A stretch of 50,117 nucleotides of DNA from NCBI GenBank assembly GCA_022773585.1, contig JALEZZ010000007.1, positions 1-50,117 of the forward strand. The letters run 5' to 3'. Numbering within the stretch: position 1 is the first letter of the stretch; each line of letters begins with the position of its first letter. The notes under the pieces are model-generated. The model was not told where the DNA came from. It made no database searches and saw only the letters and a list, made by a program, of their open reading frames with translations. The translations under genes were made by a program, and so were the position numbers. Positions 16,068 through 24,316 of this stretch are shown one piece after another. Source of the stretch: Selenomonas sp. (GTDB taxonomy: Bacteria; Bacillota; Negativicutes; Selenomonadales; Selenomonadaceae).

Positions 16068-17324
16068 ATGGAACTCGAACTTTCGATGGAGACGCTGGTC
16101 AAGCGTTTCAAGGACTACATTTCGTACAACACGCAGTCGGACGAGGACAACGACAAGGAATGCCCGTCGACGCCGGGGCAGATGGTGTTTGCAAAGCACC
16201 TCGCCGAAGAGCTCAAGGACATCGGCCTGTCGGACGTCACGCTCGACGCGCATGGCTATATCATGGCGACGTTGCCCGCGAATGACGACGGCGCAGGCAA
16301 GACGGTCGGCTTCATCTCGCATCTCGACACGGCGCCGGATGCGCCGGGCGGTCCCATGCATCCGCGCATTGTGAAAGACTATGACGGCAAGGACATCGTG
16401 CTGAACGAACAGGAAAAGGTCGTGCTCTCTCCAGACGAATTCCCGGAACTCCTCGACTACAAGGGCCAGGACATCATGGTCACGGACGGCCTGACGCTGC
16501 TCGGCGCGGATGACAAGGCGGGTCTCACGGCGATTGTTTCGGCGACGGAATACCTCGTCAAGCATCCTGAAGTCAAGCATGGCAAGATTCGCATCGGCGT
16601 GACGCCGGATGAAGAGACGGGCCGCAGCGCGACGTTGTTCGATGTCGAAAAGTTTGGCGCGGATTTCGCCTATACGGTCGATGGCGGCGCGATCGGCGGC
16701 CTCGAATATGAGACGTTCAATGCCGCGAACCCGATCATCACGTTCCATGGCCGCAGCGTCCATACGGGCGACGCTAAGGGCAAGATGCTGAACGCGTTGA
16801 CGCTCGCTGCCGAGTGGCAGAACCTGCTGCCGGCGGGCGAGAAGCCGGAGTACACGGAAGGCTACGAGGGCTTCTTCCATGTTTACAAGATTTCGGGCGG
16901 TGTCGAGACCTGCACGATGCACATGCTCGTGCGCGACCATGACCGCGCAAAGTTCGAGGAGCGCAAATCCTTCCTCGACAAGCTCGCCGCATTCTTTAAC
17001 GAGCGCTATGGCGCAGGCACGGTCGAAGTGACGCCGCATGACGTCTACTACAACATGCGCGAGAAGATCGAGGACGGCAACATGTACGTCGTTGATCTCG
17101 CGAAAGAGGCCATGCGCGAGGCGGGCATCGAGCCGGTCATTTCGCCGGTGCGCGGCGGTACGGATGGTTCGCAGCTCTCGTTCCGCGGCCTGCCGTGCCC
17201 GAACCTCTTCACGGGCGGCCTGAACTATCATGGCCGTTACGAGTACCTGCCGCTGCCGTCGCTGAAAGCAGCCGCTGAGACGACGCTGCACCTGATGGTT
17301 CTCGCTGGCAAAAAGGCAAAATAA
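16068..17324 (+). CDS. pepT: Peptidase T (tripeptide aminopeptidase, M20 family)
   Basis: A 418-residue M20B metallopeptidase of normal PepT length. Metal ligands are visible in GFISHLDTAPD (His ~85, Asp ~87), LLGADDKAGL (Asp ~148), VTPDEETGRS (Glu ~182-183) and a C-terminal GGLNYHGRYEYLP histidine. The dimerisation domain lies between about residues 205 and 320. It removes the N-terminal residue from tripeptides in the cytoplasm using two zinc ions. ATG 16068 has GGAG ten bases upstream. The next gene starts two bases after its stop, so the two form an operon. Confidence 0.95.
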   Translation: MELELSMETLVKRFKDYISYNTQSDEDNDKECPSTPGQMVFAKHLAEELKDIGLSDVTLDAHGYIMATLPANDDGAGKTVGFISHLDTAPDAPGGPMHPRIVKDYDGKDIVLNEQEKVVLSPDEFPELLDYKGQDIMVTDGLTLLGADDKAGLTAIVSATEYLVKHPEVKHGKIRIGVTPDEETGRSATLFDVEKFGADFAYTVDGGAIGGLEYETFNAANPIITFHGRSVHTGDAKGKMLNALTLAAEWQNLLPAGEKPEYTEGYEGFFHVYKISGGVETCTMHMLVRDHDRAKFEERKSFLDKLAAFFNERYGAGTVEVTPHDVYYNMREKIEDGNMYVVDLAKEAMREAGIEPVISPVRGGTDGSQLSFRGLPCPNLFTGGLNYHGRYEYLPLPSLKAAAETTLHLMVLAGKKAK

Positions 17325-17325
17325 C

Positions 17326-18138
17326 ATGCGCATCATCGACGCCCATCTTCATTTTGGAAAAGAACCGTATTTCGATGACATTGCGCGCGCGGCGCAGCAT
17401 GAAAACACCGAAGCGCACCTGCGCAAGGAGTATGCGCGGCTCGGCATCGAGGGCGGCGTCGTCATGGGCAACCGGCCGATGGCCGAGACCGATGTCATGT
17501 ATCCGGGCATGCTCGCGTACTGCGTCGGCGTCTCGCGCGAAACGATGCCCGCGGGCGGCTGGGACGAAGCCCTGCCGCTCCTCGAGCAGCATCTGAAGCG
17601 CAAGGACTGCGTCGGCATCAAGCTCTATCCGGGGTATAACCAGTACTGGATCTATGATGATGAATTTGCGCCGATGTACCGTATTGCCGCGCAGTATGGC
17701 AAGCTCGTCGCAGTTCATACAGGCCTCACGGCCTCGGAAGATGCGTATCTCAAGTACAGTCATCCCTCGGTGATGGACGAAGCCGCGACGAAGTTTCGTG
17801 ACGTGCAGTTCGTCATGTGTCATTTCGGCGAACCGTGGTATACGGATGCGGCGGCCGTGCTCGAAAAGAATCCGAATGTCGTGGCCGACCTCTCGGGCAT
17901 CCTCGAGGGGAAGATTGCGGATTTTCCGGCATTCTATCGCAAGCAGAAATACTACATCGAACAGCTCAAGGGCTGGATTTCGTATCTCGATAGCTACGAC
18001 CGCTTCATGTTCGGCACGGACTGGCCGCTGGCGAATCTGACGGACTACATCACGTTCACAAAGGACATCATTCCCGAAAAGCATTGGGACGCGGTCTTCT
18101 ATGAAAATGCGGTGCGGATTTACCAGTTGAACGTATGA
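17326..18138 (+). CDS. Amidohydrolase family protein (TIM-barrel, amidohydrolase 2 type)
   Basis: A 270-residue protein with the metal-binding H-x-H at its N-terminus (IIDAHLHFG). Further blocks are VAVHTGLTAS, FVMCHFGEPWY and a late FGTDWPLANL, the order of metal and catalytic residues in amidohydrolase-2/ACMSD-like hydrolases. The reaction could be hydrolysis or decarboxylation of a small carboxylic or amide substrate, which cannot be specified. It is tightly linked to pepT (one-base gap), hinting at a role in peptide or amino-acid-derivative breakdown. It ends immediately before a repeat element. Confidence 0.75.
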   Translation: MRIIDAHLHFGKEPYFDDIARAAQHENTEAHLRKEYARLGIEGGVVMGNRPMAETDVMYPGMLAYCVGVSRETMPAGGWDEALPLLEQHLKRKDCVGIKLYPGYNQYWIYDDEFAPMYRIAAQYGKLVAVHTGLTASEDAYLKYSHPSVMDEAATKFRDVQFVMCHFGEPWYTDAAAVLEKNPNVVADLSGILEGKIADFPAFYRKQKYYIEQLKGWISYLDSYDRFMFGTDWPLANLTDYITFTKDIIPEKHWDAVFYENAVRIYQLNV

Positions 18139-18140
18139 AA

Positions 18141-18342
18141 GCCTCCCTCTCAGAGGGAGGTGCCCAAAGGGCGGAAGGAGTCTCACAACCTAGTCGATTG
18201 AGATGCACGATTGTTTTTTACGCGGGCATCGAAAAAAGCAATTGCGGATCCCGTATAAATCACAATCGAAAATCGCATACGGCTCTCTTGTGAGACTCCC
18301 TCAGTCAGCCATTCGGCTGACAGCTCCCTCTGTGAGGGAGCC
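18141..18342. repeat. 202-bp modular inverted-repeat element, type A in the opposite module order (shell outside)
   Basis: Begins with the shell hairpin GCCTCCCTCTCAGAGGGAGG, then GGAGTCTCACAA and TTTACGCGGGC (18227-18237). A short spacer follows, then TCCCGTATAAA (18249-18259), TTGTGAGACTCCC and the closing shell hairpins GTCAGC-N5-GCTGAC and CTCCCTCTGTGAGGGAG. These are the same half-units as at 15838-16032 but joined at their core ends. The copy lies between the amidohydrolase gene and def. Confidence 0.85.
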
Positions 18343-18383
18343 ATTCAAAATGCACGATTCAATCATTTACAGGAGGAAACAAT

Positions 18384-18851
18384 TTGGCATTACTGGATAT
18401 CAAGAAGGCTGGGAATCCCGTCCTCAAGGAGCACTGCGCACCGGTCGAGCGCGTCGACAAGCGCCTCAAGAAGCTTCTCGATGACATGGCCGAGACGATG
18501 TACGAGGCGGACGGCGTTGGCCTTGCAGCACCGCAGGTCGGAGAGCCCATCCGCATGATCGTCATCGACGTGCAGGACGATCACGGCCTTTTGGAGCTCA
18601 TCAACCCCGTCATCACGTACCGCGAGGGCACGGCGCTCGATACCGAGGGCTGCCTCTCGGTGCCGGACATCTACGGCGAGGTCGAGCGCGCGGCAAAGGT
18701 CAAGGTCGAGTTCGAGAACCGCCGCGGCAAGAAGCAGCATCTGACGGCGACGGGACTGCTCGCGCGCTGCATCCAGCATGAGTGCGACCACCTCGAAGGC
18801 CAGCTCTTCATCGACATCGCGAAGAGCGTCCACAAGGGGGCAGAAGCATGA
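18384..18851 (+). CDS. def: Peptide deformylase
   Basis: A 155-residue deformylase with all three family motifs: GVGLAAPQVG (residues ~44-53), EGCLS (metal ligand Cys ~90) and QHECDHLEG (His ~132 and ~136 as ligands, Glu ~133 as catalyst). It removes the formyl group from nascent N-terminal methionine at the ribosome. TTG 18384 is the start, with AGGAGG seven bases upstream. It overlaps fmt by ATGA, the common def-fmt pairing that couples formylation and deformylation. Confidence 0.97.
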   Translation: MALLDIKKAGNPVLKEHCAPVERVDKRLKKLLDDMAETMYEADGVGLAAPQVGEPIRMIVIDVQDDHGLLELINPVITYREGTALDTEGCLSVPDIYGEVERAAKVKVEFENRRGKKQHLTATGLLARCIQHECDHLEGQLFIDIAKSVHKGAEA

Positions 18852-19786
18852 AGCGCTTCCGCGTCATCTTCATGGGCACGCCGGAATTTTCCGTGCCGTG
18901 CCTCGAAATGCTCGACAAGCACTGCGACGTCATCGCCGTCATCACGCAGCCGGACAAGCCGCGCGGGCGCGGGCAGAAGCTCACGCCTTCGCCGGTCAAG
19001 GAATACGCCGTCGCGCATGACCTGCCCGTGTACCAGCCCGTCAAAATCAAGACGGAAGAGTTCACGGAAAAGCTCGAAGCCATGAAACCCGACCTCATGG
19101 TCGTCGTGGCGTTCGGCCAGATTTTGTCGCAACGCATCCTCGACATCCCGCCGTATGGCTGCATCAATGTCCATGCGTCGCTGCTGCCGCGCTACCGCGG
19201 CGCCGCGCCGATGCAGTGGTGCGTCATCAACGGCGAGAAGGAGACGGGCGTCACGACGATGTTCATGGACGCCGGCCTCGATACGGGCGACATGCTGCTC
19301 AAAGAAGTCTATCCAATCGGCGAGGATACGACGCTCGAAGACGTCCATGACGGCCTCATGGCCATGGGCGCGGGCGTGCTCGAAAAGACGCTCGAACAGC
19401 TGTCGGACGGCACGCTTCAGCGCACGCCGCAAACGGGCGAGTCGAACTATGCGCCGATGCTCGACAAGGAGACCGGCCACATCGACTGGACGAAATCCGC
19501 CGAGAGCATCCACAACCTCGTGCGCGGCCTCGATTCGTGGCCCGGTGCCTACACGTTCCTCGATGGCAAGAAGTACAAGGTCTGGAAGACGCGCCGCACG
19601 GGCGAGACGACGGACGCCGAAGCCGGCACAATCCTCGTCGCCGACAAGAAAGCAGGTCTTCGCGTGGCGGCGGGCGGCGAAGTGCTCGAAATCACGGAGC
19701 TCCAGGCGCCTGGCAAGAAGCGCATGAAGGCGGCTGACTACCTCAATGGCCACGGCATCGCGCTGCCTGCCCGCTTCGCGTTTTGA
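18848..19786 (+). CDS. fmt: Methionyl-tRNA formyltransferase
   Basis: A 312-residue enzyme. The N-terminal formyltransferase domain contains VIFMGTPEFSVPCL, the catalytic region INVHASLLPRYRGAAPMQW (Asn, His) and the downstream aspartate in MDAGLDTGDML. The C-terminal OB-like domain binds the tRNA. It formylates initiator Met-tRNA using 10-formyl-tetrahydrofolate. ATG 18848 overlaps the def stop; the longer frame from 18782 is not real. DUF116 and rsmB follow within the same operon. Confidence 0.97.
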   Translation: MKRFRVIFMGTPEFSVPCLEMLDKHCDVIAVITQPDKPRGRGQKLTPSPVKEYAVAHDLPVYQPVKIKTEEFTEKLEAMKPDLMVVVAFGQILSQRILDIPPYGCINVHASLLPRYRGAAPMQWCVINGEKETGVTTMFMDAGLDTGDMLLKEVYPIGEDTTLEDVHDGLMAMGAGVLEKTLEQLSDGTLQRTPQTGESNYAPMLDKETGHIDWTKSAESIHNLVRGLDSWPGAYTFLDGKKYKVWKTRRTGETTDAEAGTILVADKKAGLRVAAGGEVLEITELQAPGKKRMKAADYLNGHGIALPARFAF

Positions 19787-19813
19787 ATCACGTTTTCTTC
19801 TGGAGAACATTCG

Positions 19814-20659
19814 ATGGAATCCACACAGAACATCAAAAATAAATTCATCATGCCCGCGCGCCCGAAGAAACGGGTGTTCCTCGGCATGCTTTCTCTGACG
19901 ACCCTCCTCATGGCGGTCGTCCTTTTCGTCATTTGGTACATCGGCGTGCCAGGGCTCGCAGACATCCAGCCGTGGCTGCCGACGCTCCTCGGTGCGGCAT
20001 TTTCGGCCGTCGTACTGCTGGCGTTTTTCGGCATCATCAACATGGTGCTGGCCGTCAGCGGGCTGCCGTACCTCGGCATTTTGCAGAAGCAGACGTACGA
20101 GCTCATCAACGCGCTGTTCCCGTTCGCGGTCTATCTCGGCCGCATTTTCGGCATCAAGCGGCGGAAGCTCGAGGCGTCGTTCATCGCGGTCAGCAACCTG
20201 CTGTTTCGCCGCCGCAGCATCCGCGTGCCGGCGAGCCGCCTGCTCGTCGTGACGCCGCACTGCCTGCAGCTCGCCTCGTGTCCGCACAAGATCACGCGAG
20301 ACCCGCACAACTGCAAGCGCTGCGGCGGCTGCGACATCGGGGCGCTCGTGACGCTCGCCGACGAGATGGGCTTCCATTTCTTCGTCGCGACGGGCGGCAC
20401 GCTTGCGCGGCAGATCGTGCGCGACACGCGGCCGAAAGCCGTGCTCGCCATCGCCTGCGAGCGCGACCTCATGAGCGGCATCCAGGACGTCTATCCGTTG
20501 CCGGCCATCGGCGTGCTGAACATCCGGCCAAACGGGCCGTGCTACAACACGCATGTCGATATGGATTTCGTGAAAAAGCAGCTTGAGGAAATCATCATCC
20601 CAGAGCCGAAAGCAGAGAAAGAAGAGAAGAAAGAGAAGGAGGCGGAGCACGATGGATAA
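19814..20659 (+). CDS. DUF116 family membrane protein with a cysteine-rich domain
   Basis: A 281-residue protein with two N-terminal membrane segments (about residues 24-45 and 60-82), then a soluble domain rich in conserved cysteines: TPHCLQLASCPHK, NCKRCGGCDIG, AIACERDLMSG and GPCYNT. The pattern matches DUF116 proteins and suggests a metal or iron-sulfur site, which is inference. DUF116 genes commonly sit between fmt and rsmB in Negativicutes and Clostridia, as here. The C-terminus is a highly charged Lys/Glu tail overlapping the rsmB start by eight bases. Confidence 0.85.
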   Translation: MESTQNIKNKFIMPARPKKRVFLGMLSLTTLLMAVVLFVIWYIGVPGLADIQPWLPTLLGAAFSAVVLLAFFGIINMVLAVSGLPYLGILQKQTYELINALFPFAVYLGRIFGIKRRKLEASFIAVSNLLFRRRSIRVPASRLLVVTPHCLQLASCPHKITRDPHNCKRCGGCDIGALVTLADEMGFHFFVATGGTLARQIVRDTRPKAVLAIACERDLMSGIQDVYPLPAIGVLNIRPNGPCYNTHVDMDFVKKQLEEIIIPEPKAEKEEKKEKEAEHDG

Positions 20660-21986
20660 AGTCCGCAACCTCGCCGTGCGCGTGCTGAACGAAGTGCACG
20701 AGGAGGACGCCTATGCAAATGTCGCGCTCGCGCGGAATCTCCGAAAGGCGCAGCTCACGGACGTCGACCGCCGCTTTCTGACGGAGCTTGTCTATGGCGC
20801 GGTCAAGGCGGGCGGTACGCTCGACTGGATGATCCGCCGCTATGTCGACCGCCCTGTGCGAAAGATTGCGCCGATGATCCGCAACATCCTGCGGCTCGGC
20901 TTCTACCAGATTTTCTACATGGACAAAGTGCCGGACTCGGCGGCCTGCAACGAATGCGTTGAGCTCGCGAAGAAGTACGGCCATCCGGGCACGGTCAAGT
21001 TCGTCAATGCCGTGCTGCGTTCGGCCGTGCGCGCGCCGGAAAAATGCGCGTTCCCGCATGGCAAAGGCCATGCGACGGAAGAGCTCGCGCTGAAATCGTT
21101 TCACCCGCAGTGGATCGTCAAGCGCTGGATTAAATCGTTTGGATATGATGCGGCCGCGGCCATCTGCGCGTTTGACAACGAGGACGCCGTGCTGTCGCTG
21201 CGCGCGAATACCCTGAAGACGACGCGCGAGGAACTGCTTGCGCGGCTCAAAGAAGAGGGCGCCGTGGCCGTGCCGTCTGAGTGGGCGCCCGAGGGCATCC
21301 TCTGCCAGAAACATGGCGCACTCGACAAGATGGCATCGCTCCAGGAAGGGCTGTTCCAAGTGCAGGACGAAAGCTCGATGCAGGTCGCGCATGTCGTCGC
21401 GCCGGAGCCTGGGGAATTCGTCATCGACTGCTGCAGTGCGCCGGGCGGAAAAACGACGCACATGGCGGCGCTCATGAAGAACGAGGGGCGCATTGTCGCG
21501 GGCGACATCTACGAGCACAAGCTCGCGCGCATTGATGAAAATGCAAAGCGCCTCGGCATCAAGATTATCGATACGGAATTGCTCGACGCGCGCGACGTCG
21601 GCAAGCGCTTTCCGCGGCAGGCCGACCGCGTCCTCGTCGACGCGCCGTGCAGCGGCCTCGGCGTCCTGCGCCGCAAGCCCGACGCCCGTTGGCGCAAGAG
21701 CGAAGAAGAGCTCAAAAAGCTCCCACAGCTCCAGCTCGATATCCTGACGAGCGCATCCGAAGCCGTGAAAATCGGCGGCGTGCTCGTCTACAGTACCTGC
21801 ACGATCGACCGAAAGGAAAACGAAGAAGTCGTCGAAGCCTTCCTCGCGACGCACCCGCAGTTCGAGATTGAGGAGACGGGGGCCTACCTGCCGACGAAAC
21901 CGCGCAACGCAAAGATGGTGCAGCTCTACCCGAATATCGACGGGACGGACGGCTTCTTTATCGCGCGAATGAAAAGGATGGATTGA
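20652..21986 (+). CDS. rsmB: 16S rRNA (cytosine-967 C5) methyltransferase RsmB
   Basis: A 444-residue protein with an N-terminal NusB-like RNA-binding domain (MDKVRNLAVRVLNEVHEEDA onwards). The C-terminal RNA m5C methyltransferase domain contains DCCSAPGGKTTHMAAL, the motif IV cysteine VDAPCSGLGVLRRKPD and the second cysteine block YSTCTIDRKENE. It methylates C967 of 16S rRNA. ATG 20652 is the right start: the NusB domain begins there, and an in-frame upstream extension only translates the DUF116 tail. It ends shortly before a 195-bp repeat. Confidence 0.96.
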   Translation: MDKVRNLAVRVLNEVHEEDAYANVALARNLRKAQLTDVDRRFLTELVYGAVKAGGTLDWMIRRYVDRPVRKIAPMIRNILRLGFYQIFYMDKVPDSAACNECVELAKKYGHPGTVKFVNAVLRSAVRAPEKCAFPHGKGHATEELALKSFHPQWIVKRWIKSFGYDAAAAICAFDNEDAVLSLRANTLKTTREELLARLKEEGAVAVPSEWAPEGILCQKHGALDKMASLQEGLFQVQDESSMQVAHVVAPEPGEFVIDCCSAPGGKTTHMAALMKNEGRIVAGDIYEHKLARIDENAKRLGIKIIDTELLDARDVGKRFPRQADRVLVDAPCSGLGVLRRKPDARWRKSEEELKKLPQLQLDILTSASEAVKIGGVLVYSTCTIDRKENEEVVEAFLATHPQFEIEETGAYLPTKPRNAKMVQLYPNIDGTDGFFIARMKRMD

Positions 21987-22007
21987 AATGTATAAAGTCA
22001 TGACGGT

Positions 22008-22202
22008 GCCCGCGTAAATGACAATCCAGAATCTCTTACGTCTATCTTGTGAGACTCCCTCAGTCAGCCATTCGGCTGACAGCTCCCTCTGGGAGGGAGC
22101 CTTTCATAATCAGTGCCTCCCTCTCAGAGGGAGGTGCCCGAAGGGCGGAAGGAGTCTCACAACATCGACGTGTTCGATTCTCAAAAAGCGACTTACACGG
22201 GC
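22008..22202. repeat. 195-bp modular inverted-repeat element, type A (core ends outside)
   Basis: Starts GCCCGCGTAAA (22008-22018) and ends CTTACACGGGC (22192-22202), a terminal inverted repeat with two mismatches. It contains TTGTGAGACTCCC, GTCAGC-N5-GCTGAC, CTCCCTCTGGGAGGGAG, CTCCCTCTCAGAGGGAG and GGAGTCTCACAA in the same order and spacing as the element at 15838-16032. It separates rsmB from rlmN. Confidence 0.9.
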
Positions 22203-22231
22203 TGATTTGAAAATCTAAGGAAACAAATAGA

Positions 22232-23284
22232 ATGAAACAAAACTTATTCGGCAAGAATGTAGCGGAACTGCAAGATGCCCTTGCCCCTTTGAACCTCCCG
22301 AAGTTCCGCGCGAAGCAGATCGCGCAGTGGATGTATGAGAAGGGCGCGACGTCGTTTGAGGCGATGACGAATCTTTCGAAGGACTTGCGCGCAAAGCTTT
22401 CGGAGTCATTCGAGATTTTTCTCGCGACACCGAAGGACATCCTGCAGTCGAAAGATGGCAAGACGAGCAAGTACCTGCTGGCGTTTGCAGACGGCACGGC
22501 TGTCGAGTCGGTGCTCATGCGCCAGCCGTATGGCAACAGCATCTGCATTTCGACGCAGGCGGGCTGTGCGATGGGCTGCGCGTTCTGCGCTTCGACGCTG
22601 CACGGGCGGGCACGTGATCTCACGGCGGGCGAGATGCTCGCCGAAGTCGTCTTCATCGACCAGCTGCTGCGGAGGGAAGGGCAGAAGGTTGATACGATGG
22701 TGCTGATGGGCTCGGGCGAGCCGCTGATGAACTATGACAATGTGCTCGCGTTCCTGCATCTCGTGCATGACGAGGCCATTCTCGGCATGAGCTACCGCAG
22801 CATCACGCTTTCAACGTCGGGCATCGTGCCGAACATCTACCGCCTCGCGGACGAAGGCATTCCCGTGTCGCTTTCCATTTCGCTCCATGCGCCCGAGGAC
22901 GCGTTGCGCTCGGAACTCATGCCGATTAACCGCAAGTACCCGATGGCCGATGTCATCGCGGCGGGCAAAGCGTATGGCGACAAGACGAAGCGCCGCGTGA
23001 CGTATGAGTACATCCTGATCGACGGCGTCAACGACAGCGAGCAGCATGCGGCCGAGCTCGCGAAACTGCTGCGCGGCCAGCTCGCGAGCGTGAACCTCAT
23101 CCCCATCAACCCTGTGGTGGAGCGCCATCTGCTGCGGCCGTCACAGGAACGCATTGATGCGTTCGAGAAATTCCTCGCCGACCATCACATCGCCGTGACC
23201 GTGCGCCGCGAGATGGGCACGGACATCAACGCGGCCTGCGGGCAGCTGCGGAACCGACATCTAGGGGAAGACGCTGACAAGTGA
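22232..23284 (+). CDS. rlmN: Dual-specificity rRNA/tRNA adenine C2-methyltransferase RlmN (radical SAM)
   Basis: A 350-residue radical SAM enzyme. The [4Fe-4S] motif GCAMGCAFC places cysteines at about residues 112, 116 and 119. MGSGEPLMNYDN and the late ACGQLRNR block (methyl-carrying cysteine) are also characteristic. It methylates A2503 of 23S rRNA and A37 of some tRNAs. ATG 22232 lies behind AAGGAAAC. It is in the standard firmicute rsmB-rlmN-phosphatase-kinase order, here with FHA, SEDS and PBP genes inserted after it. Confidence 0.96.
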   Translation: MKQNLFGKNVAELQDALAPLNLPKFRAKQIAQWMYEKGATSFEAMTNLSKDLRAKLSESFEIFLATPKDILQSKDGKTSKYLLAFADGTAVESVLMRQPYGNSICISTQAGCAMGCAFCASTLHGRARDLTAGEMLAEVVFIDQLLRREGQKVDTMVLMGSGEPLMNYDNVLAFLHLVHDEAILGMSYRSITLSTSGIVPNIYRLADEGIPVSLSISLHAPEDALRSELMPINRKYPMADVIAAGKAYGDKTKRRVTYEYILIDGVNDSEQHAAELAKLLRGQLASVNLIPINPVVERHLLRPSQERIDAFEKFLADHHIAVTVRREMGTDINAACGQLRNRHLGEDADK

Positions 23285-23288
23285 AAAA

Positions 23289-23317
23289 ATGACGCAGACA
23301 GAAAAGTCTGCTATAAT
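23289..23317 (+). promoter_or_regulatory. Predicted promoter with an inverted repeat in its spacer, ahead of the FHA/kinase operon
   Basis: ATGACG (23289-23294), a 17-base spacer and perfect TATAAT (23312-23317), starting five bases after the rlmN stop. The spacer is almost filled by GCAGAC-N6-GTCTGC (23294-23311), which could be an operator or a hairpin. Transcription would run through the 185-bp repeat at 23335-23519 into the operon. Confidence 0.5.
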
Positions 23318-23334
23318 AAGGGCGATGTCATTCA

Positions 23335-23519
23335 GGCTCCCTCTCCGAGGGGGCTGTCAGCGAAGCTGACTGGGGGTGTGGCGAAGGTAGGGTAAAACAT
23401 ATGGCTGGATTGTAACCTGCGAAGACGTACCTTCGCAGGTAATATCGAATCAATTGCTTCGCACTACCTTCGCCACACCCACCACCGCTTCGCGGTCCCC
23501 CTCCCTCTGAGAGGGAGGC
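23335..23519. repeat. 185-bp modular inverted-repeat element, type B
   Basis: The outer shell hairpins are CTCCCTCTCCGAGGGGG, GTCAGC-GAA-GCTGAC, ACCGC-TTCG-CGGT-like and CTCCCTCTGAGAGGGAG. They enclose GGTGTGGCGAAGGTAG and its inverse CTACCTTCGCCACACC. The centre has CTGCGAAG-N6-CTTCGCAG-type dyad symmetry. The copy at 31645-31828 has the same sequence in the opposite orientation, including the non-palindromic string CATATGGCTGGATTG. Confidence 0.88.
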
Positions 23520-23566
23520 AAAAGTTTGCATTTGGAAATTTCAGCATATCATTGGGAGATACTTTC

Positions 23567-24316
23567 ATGGGCATGGCAAAATGGGAATCGTTCCTCGAAG
23601 ACCATATCGAGGGCTTCTTCAACCGGCGCTTTTCGAGTCATCTCGAGCCGGTCGAGCTCGGCAAGGCGTTGTCGCGCGAGCTCGTGCGGCGGCGGAAGAA
23701 GGCGGCCGAGGGCCATGTCGTGCCAAATGCGTACACGCTCGAGCTCGGCGCCGAGGACTATGAACGTCTCTGCTGCCAGCGCGTTTTGGACGAGCTCCAC
23801 GCCGCCGTCGAGCGGCAGGTCATCGCCGAGGAATGCTTCATGGACGGCGAGCTTTCACTTGAAATGAAGAAGCAGAGGAGCGGCAAGGGCGTGCTCGAAG
23901 TGCACTCGAGCTATCAGGACGAAGCGCCAGAGGAAGAGGCCGCAGACGACGCGCCGTCGCACACGATCGTGCTCGAGCGTTCCAATCTCGGCATCCATCA
24001 GCCATTGAACCTGCCGCGCGAATACGAGCTCGCGTCGCTGACGGCCGTCAATGGCGTCGACAAGGACTCGTACCTCGCGATTGGCGAGAAGCAGGTCTAC
24101 ATCGGCCGACTCGACAAGAACGATTTCATCCTGATGGACCCGAATGCTTCGCGCATGCATGCCTATGTGACGTATGAGCGCCACCGCCATTTCCTGCATG
24201 ACGCCGAGAGCACGAACGGCACGTTCGTCAATGGAAAGCCCGTGCTCCACGCCTGCCTTTCGCCCGGCGACGAAATCCAGATCGGCAGCACGGTGCTGCT
24301 TTACGAGGTGATTTGA
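23567..24316 (+). CDS. FHA domain protein with N-terminal DUF3662 domain (FhaA-like)
   Basis: A 249-residue protein. Residues 1-~115 match the DUF3662/FhaA N-terminal domain (WESFLEDHIEGFFNRRFSSH, KALSRELVRRRKKAAEGHVV, VPNAYTLELGAEDY). Residues ~165-249 form an FHA domain with VYIGRLDKNDFILMDP, ASRMHAYVTYE and DAESTNGTFVNGK. FHA domains bind phosphothreonine. In actinobacteria FhaA is a substrate and partner of PknB in cell wall control, and the same partner kinase lies downstream here. ATG 23567 has GGGAG eight bases upstream; a TTG at 23552 is less likely. A TGATG junction links it to the next gene. Confidence 0.9.
   Translation: MGMAKWESFLEDHIEGFFNRRFSSHLEPVELGKALSRELVRRRKKAAEGHVVPNAYTLELGAEDYERLCCQRVLDELHAAVERQVIAEECFMDGELSLEMKKQRSGKGVLEVHSSYQDEAPEEEAADDAPSHTIVLERSNLGIHQPLNLPREYELASLTAVNGVDKDSYLAIGEKQVYIGRLDKNDFILMDPNASRMHAYVTYERHRHFLHDAESTNGTFVNGKPVLHACLSPGDEIQIGSTVLLYEVI

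Noticed and set aside
18141..18342. Reading the repeat hairpins simply as rho-independent terminators
   Set aside because: Stems are GC-rich, but copies lack consistent T-runs, come as inverted pairs, and occur where no terminator is needed (for example between a promoter and its first gene at 23335). Some may still help to end transcription.
18671..20668. A 665-codon minus-strand frame across def, fmt and DUF116
   Set aside because: Low-complexity Arg/Asp/His-rich translation typical of antisense frames in GC-rich genes; all three plus-strand genes have clear motifs.
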